A stretch of 15,213 nucleotides of DNA from Candidatus Pacearchaeota archaeon (GTDB lineage: Archaea; Nanobdellota; Nanobdellia; Pacearchaeales; GW2011-AR1), in NCBI GenBank assembly GCA_002688165.1, contig NZCB01000001.1, forward strand, positions 22,717 through 37,929. The letters run 5' to 3'. This document shows positions 13,816 to 15,213 of this stretch, piece after piece. The position numbers and the translations under genes were made by a program. The notes below the pieces were generated by a model. That model saw only the letters and a program-made list of their open reading frames with translations, was not told where the DNA came from and searched no databases. Every line of letters starts with the position of its first letter. Within the stretch, counting starts at the first letter, position 1.

Positions 13816-15027
13816 ATGAAAAAAACAATTTTGATTGTAGGAGTAATAGTAATAATAGCAATAGTAATTGCTGGAATTTATTTATACAACCCAGAACCAA
13901 CACCTAACGGTGGAGGAAAAGAAGCATCTGGAACATACACTCAATTAGGAAGAAGTTCTATTGTTAATGGAAAATTAGCTTATCAGGCAACAACTTTAAC
14001 TGGAAATGAAGTGATTATTTATGATGGAAAAGAATATGGTGGGGAGTATGATAAAGTTTACAAACCTAATGAAATTGGAGGAAAATTAGTTTATAGCAGT
14101 TATAATAAAGAAGGTTCTGAAACAGTATATTACATTATTCATGGTGACAAGATTTATACAGACACAGAAGAATATTATAGTGTAAGTTATCCAGTAGATG
14201 TAAATGGAAAAATTGCTTTTGAAGCTTATGTTGGAGGAACAAAAGCAGAAGCAAATGGAAAAAGTGTTATTGTATATGATGGAAAGATATATGGTAATGA
14301 ATATGATTGGGCAAGTGAGATCTTTAGTGTAAATGGAAAATTAGGATATATTGCTAAAGAAGGATCAGGAACAGGAAATACTTTCTTAGTTTTAGATGGA
14401 GAAGAGATTGGAAGAGAATATAGACATGTTTACAGTCCAGTTGTAATAAACGGAAAATTAGCATATACTGGTTATAAACAAGTTGATGGTGACTGGAAAT
14501 ATTTCTTTGTGTATGATGGTCAGGAATTTGATACACCAGTGAGTAGGGTTGGAGGTTATAGAAGTATAGCAATATTTGAAGTTAATGGTAAGCCAGCATT
14601 TACTTCTGGAGATGAAAGTGGCTCATTTGTATATTATGATGGTAATGAAATTAGACCAGCTAACCACAGGACAACTGATGATTCATTTACCCCAGTATAT
14701 TATGGAATCAAAGACATCGGAGGCAAATTAGCATTTGAAGTTAGATATGAGTATTGTTGCCCAGTTATGGGGGATAATCCAACAGTAGAAGGATTTGTTT
14801 ATTATGATGGAAAAGAATATGGGTTAGAATATGACTCTGCTTCTTCAGTATTTGAAAGCAATGGAAAATTAGGATATATTGCTCAAGATGATGGAAAAGA
14901 GTTTATAGTTGTTGATGGGCAAGTTGTTAGTGAAGAATACAACGATATATCATTTGTTAAAGAAATAAATGGAAAATTGGTATATTCAGCTAAGAAAGGA
15001 GTATCTTATTCAATTATTGAACAATAA
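13816..15027 (+). CDS. Membrane-anchored repeat protein, propeller-like
   Basis: A 403-residue protein with one N-terminal hydrophobic segment (about residues 4-24, after MKK), which acts as a signal anchor, then a Pro/Gly-rich linker, and a long extracytoplasmic part. That part consists of about eight repeats of 37-48 residues and a final half repeat. Each opens with NGKLAY or a variant (NGKIAF, GGKLVY, NGKLGY) and carries a YDGKEYGxEYD-type block (also VLDGEEIG, VYDGQEFD, YYDGNEIR, VVDGQVVS). Such a beta-rich repeat with aromatic-Asp-Gly turns suggests a beta-propeller, perhaps eight-bladed with the last half-repeat closing the ring; this is inference. No catalytic motif is evident; two adjacent Cys (CC in EYCCPVM) interrupt repeat 7. 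It may be a surface or adhesion protein. The ATG has a TATA element 25 bp upstream. It ends 3 nt before repeat copy 2. Confidence 0.75.
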   Translation: MKKTILIVGVIVIIAIVIAGIYLYNPEPTPNGGGKEASGTYTQLGRSSIVNGKLAYQATTLTGNEVIIYDGKEYGGEYDKVYKPNEIGGKLVYSSYNKEGSETVYYIIHGDKIYTDTEEYYSVSYPVDVNGKIAFEAYVGGTKAEANGKSVIVYDGKIYGNEYDWASEIFSVNGKLGYIAKEGSGTGNTFLVLDGEEIGREYRHVYSPVVINGKLAYTGYKQVDGDWKYFFVYDGQEFDTPVSRVGGYRSIAIFEVNGKPAFTSGDESGSFVYYDGNEIRPANHRTTDDSFTPVYYGIKDIGGKLAFEVRYEYCCPVMGDNPTVEGFVYYDGKEYGLEYDSASSVFESNGKLGYIAQDDGKEFIVVDGQVVSEEYNDISFVKEINGKLVYSAKKGVSYSIIEQ

Positions 15028-15030
15028 TTC

Positions 15031-15128
15031 AGAAAAATATAAATACTACCTTCACTTTTATTCAATAACAAAATAAAAAACTATGTCCCATGAAGTGGAC
15101 AAATATTATTCTTGCCCGGCAGGGGCAT
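15031..15128 (+). repeat. 98-bp repeat, copy 2 (after the 403-aa gene)
   Basis: Direct repeat of 13333-13430 (95 of 98 identical), starting 4 nt after the stop of the 403-aa gene. The motif with arms TGTCC/GGACA is at 15084-15101 and its 22-bp form at 15082-15103. The GC hairpin is perfect here (TGCCC/GGGCA, 15113-15127). CCCGGCAGGGGCAT (15115-15128) also resembles the tRNA-Glu 3' end at 1724-1738 (13 of 14 positions). Confidence 0.85.
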
Positions 15129-15132
15129 AGAA

Positions 15133-15152
15133 CTAAAGAGTACACTCTTTAG
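15133..15152. promoter_or_regulatory. Perfect palindrome after repeat copy 2
   Basis: CTAAAGAGT (15133-15141), AC, ACTCTTTAG (15144-15152): 9-bp arms with a 2-bp centre, absent after repeat copy 1. It lies 10-30 bp before the TATA box of the gene at 15193, so it is probably an operator of that gene, although a terminator hairpin for the upstream unit is possible. Confidence 0.45.
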
Positions 15153-15154
15153 GG

Positions 15155-15179
15155 GAGTAAGATTTATATAGTCTTACTC
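15155..15179. promoter_or_regulatory. TATA box enclosed by an 8-bp inverted repeat
   Basis: GAGTAAGA (15155-15162) and TCTTACTC (15172-15179) flank TTTATATAG, a TATA box about 25 bp upstream of the ATG at 15193. A repressor bound to these arms would cover the TBP site. It is the clearest TATA-straddling palindrome in the window. Confidence 0.6.
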
Positions 15180-15192
15180 TCTTTATTTTTCT

Positions 15193-15213
15193 ATGGGATT
15201 AAAAGAGAGTTAT
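15193..15213 (+). CDS. Start of a gene cut by the window edge
   Basis: Only seven codons are visible (MGLKESY), so nothing can be said of the product. The ATG is inferred from the TATA box placed 25 bp upstream and the paired palindromes (15133-15179), which make this a regulated, probably leaderless gene. The short AT-rich spacer is like the other starts of the window. Confidence 0.4.

Larger units (their letters stand above)
1747..15128. mobile_element. Candidate integrated element / defence island behind tRNA-Glu
   Basis: Proposed extent only: from the recombination-site-like motif next to tRNA-Glu to the end of the second 98-bp repeat. It would contain a tyrosine recombinase, a type I restriction-modification operon with two extra nuclease genes, ribbon-helix-helix regulators, and two cargo genes each followed by the repeat. 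The contents are typical accessory-genome cargo, and the shared 22-bp motif ties the two ends together. A conventional attL/attR pair of the tRNA 3' end is not visible, so the true right boundary may lie elsewhere or outside the window. Confidence 0.4.
13431..15128 (+). mobile_element. Candidate mobile cassette (403-aa gene plus repeat)
   Basis: The 1,698 bp between equivalent points of the two 98-bp repeats: the MAQEI copy B gene, a palindrome array, the 403-aa gene, and repeat copy 2. Recombination between the repeats would excise this unit as a circle carrying one repeat. Its layout parallels module A (about 11525-13430), which has the same order of parts with other cargo. The cassette interpretation is inference from the architecture. 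Confidence 0.4.

Overview
The window looks like a stretch of an AT-rich archaeal genome carrying an integrase-associated defence island. Archaeal origin is supported by a ribosomal protein eL41 gene, two archaeal-type tRNA genes, and TATA boxes that sit about 25 bp upstream of the start codon, implying leaderless mRNAs, in front of most first genes (MFS permease, eL41, EF-Tu-domain-II-like protein, integrase, hsdM, both MAQEI genes and the gene at the right edge). The small compact genes suggest a DPANN-type archaeon, but that placement is inference.

Layout. Positions 1-1737 look like chromosomal backbone: the 5' part of an MFS permease (minus), eL41 (minus), tRNA-Gln(CTG), a small translation-factor-like protein and tRNA-Glu(CTC). 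A tyrosine recombinase (1817-2998, plus) follows directly behind tRNA-Glu, a classic position for an integrated element. Convergent to it is a tightly packed minus-strand operon, 11476 to 3136. Its order is hsdM, hsdS, hsdR (a complete type I restriction-modification system), a Cas4/RecB-like PD-(D/E)XK nuclease, and a fused GmrSD-type DUF262-DUF1524 protein. The genes overlap or are separated by 1-6 nt.

From 11.5 to 15.1 kb lies an accessory region that seems to be built from two related modules. Each has a tiny minus-strand gene whose product begins MAQEI, an upstream array of TTCAG/CTGAA palindromes, a plus-strand cargo gene, and then a 98-bp repeat starting within 4 nt of the cargo stop codon. 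In module A the cargo is a 154-aa protein (possibly HEPN-like), and the MAQEI gene is followed by ribbon-helix-helix regulator genes. In module B the cargo is a 403-aa membrane-anchored repeat (propeller-like) protein. A 1,698-bp unit lies between equivalent points of the two repeats.

Most interesting signal. Each 98-bp repeat contains an inverted-repeat core, TTTGTCCA-N6-GGGACATA (read on the minus strand). The same 16 fixed bases at the same spacing recur once more on the plus strand at 1747-1768, between tRNA-Glu and the integrase gene. This is the architecture of a tyrosine-recombinase core site. An integrase-proximal site plus gene-repeat units resembles an integron or pdif cassette layout, although the integrase is not a recognisable IntI. 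I propose an integrase-served cassette system with the restriction operon between the integrase and the cassettes. This rests on sequence pattern and inference; recombination itself cannot be shown from sequence alone.
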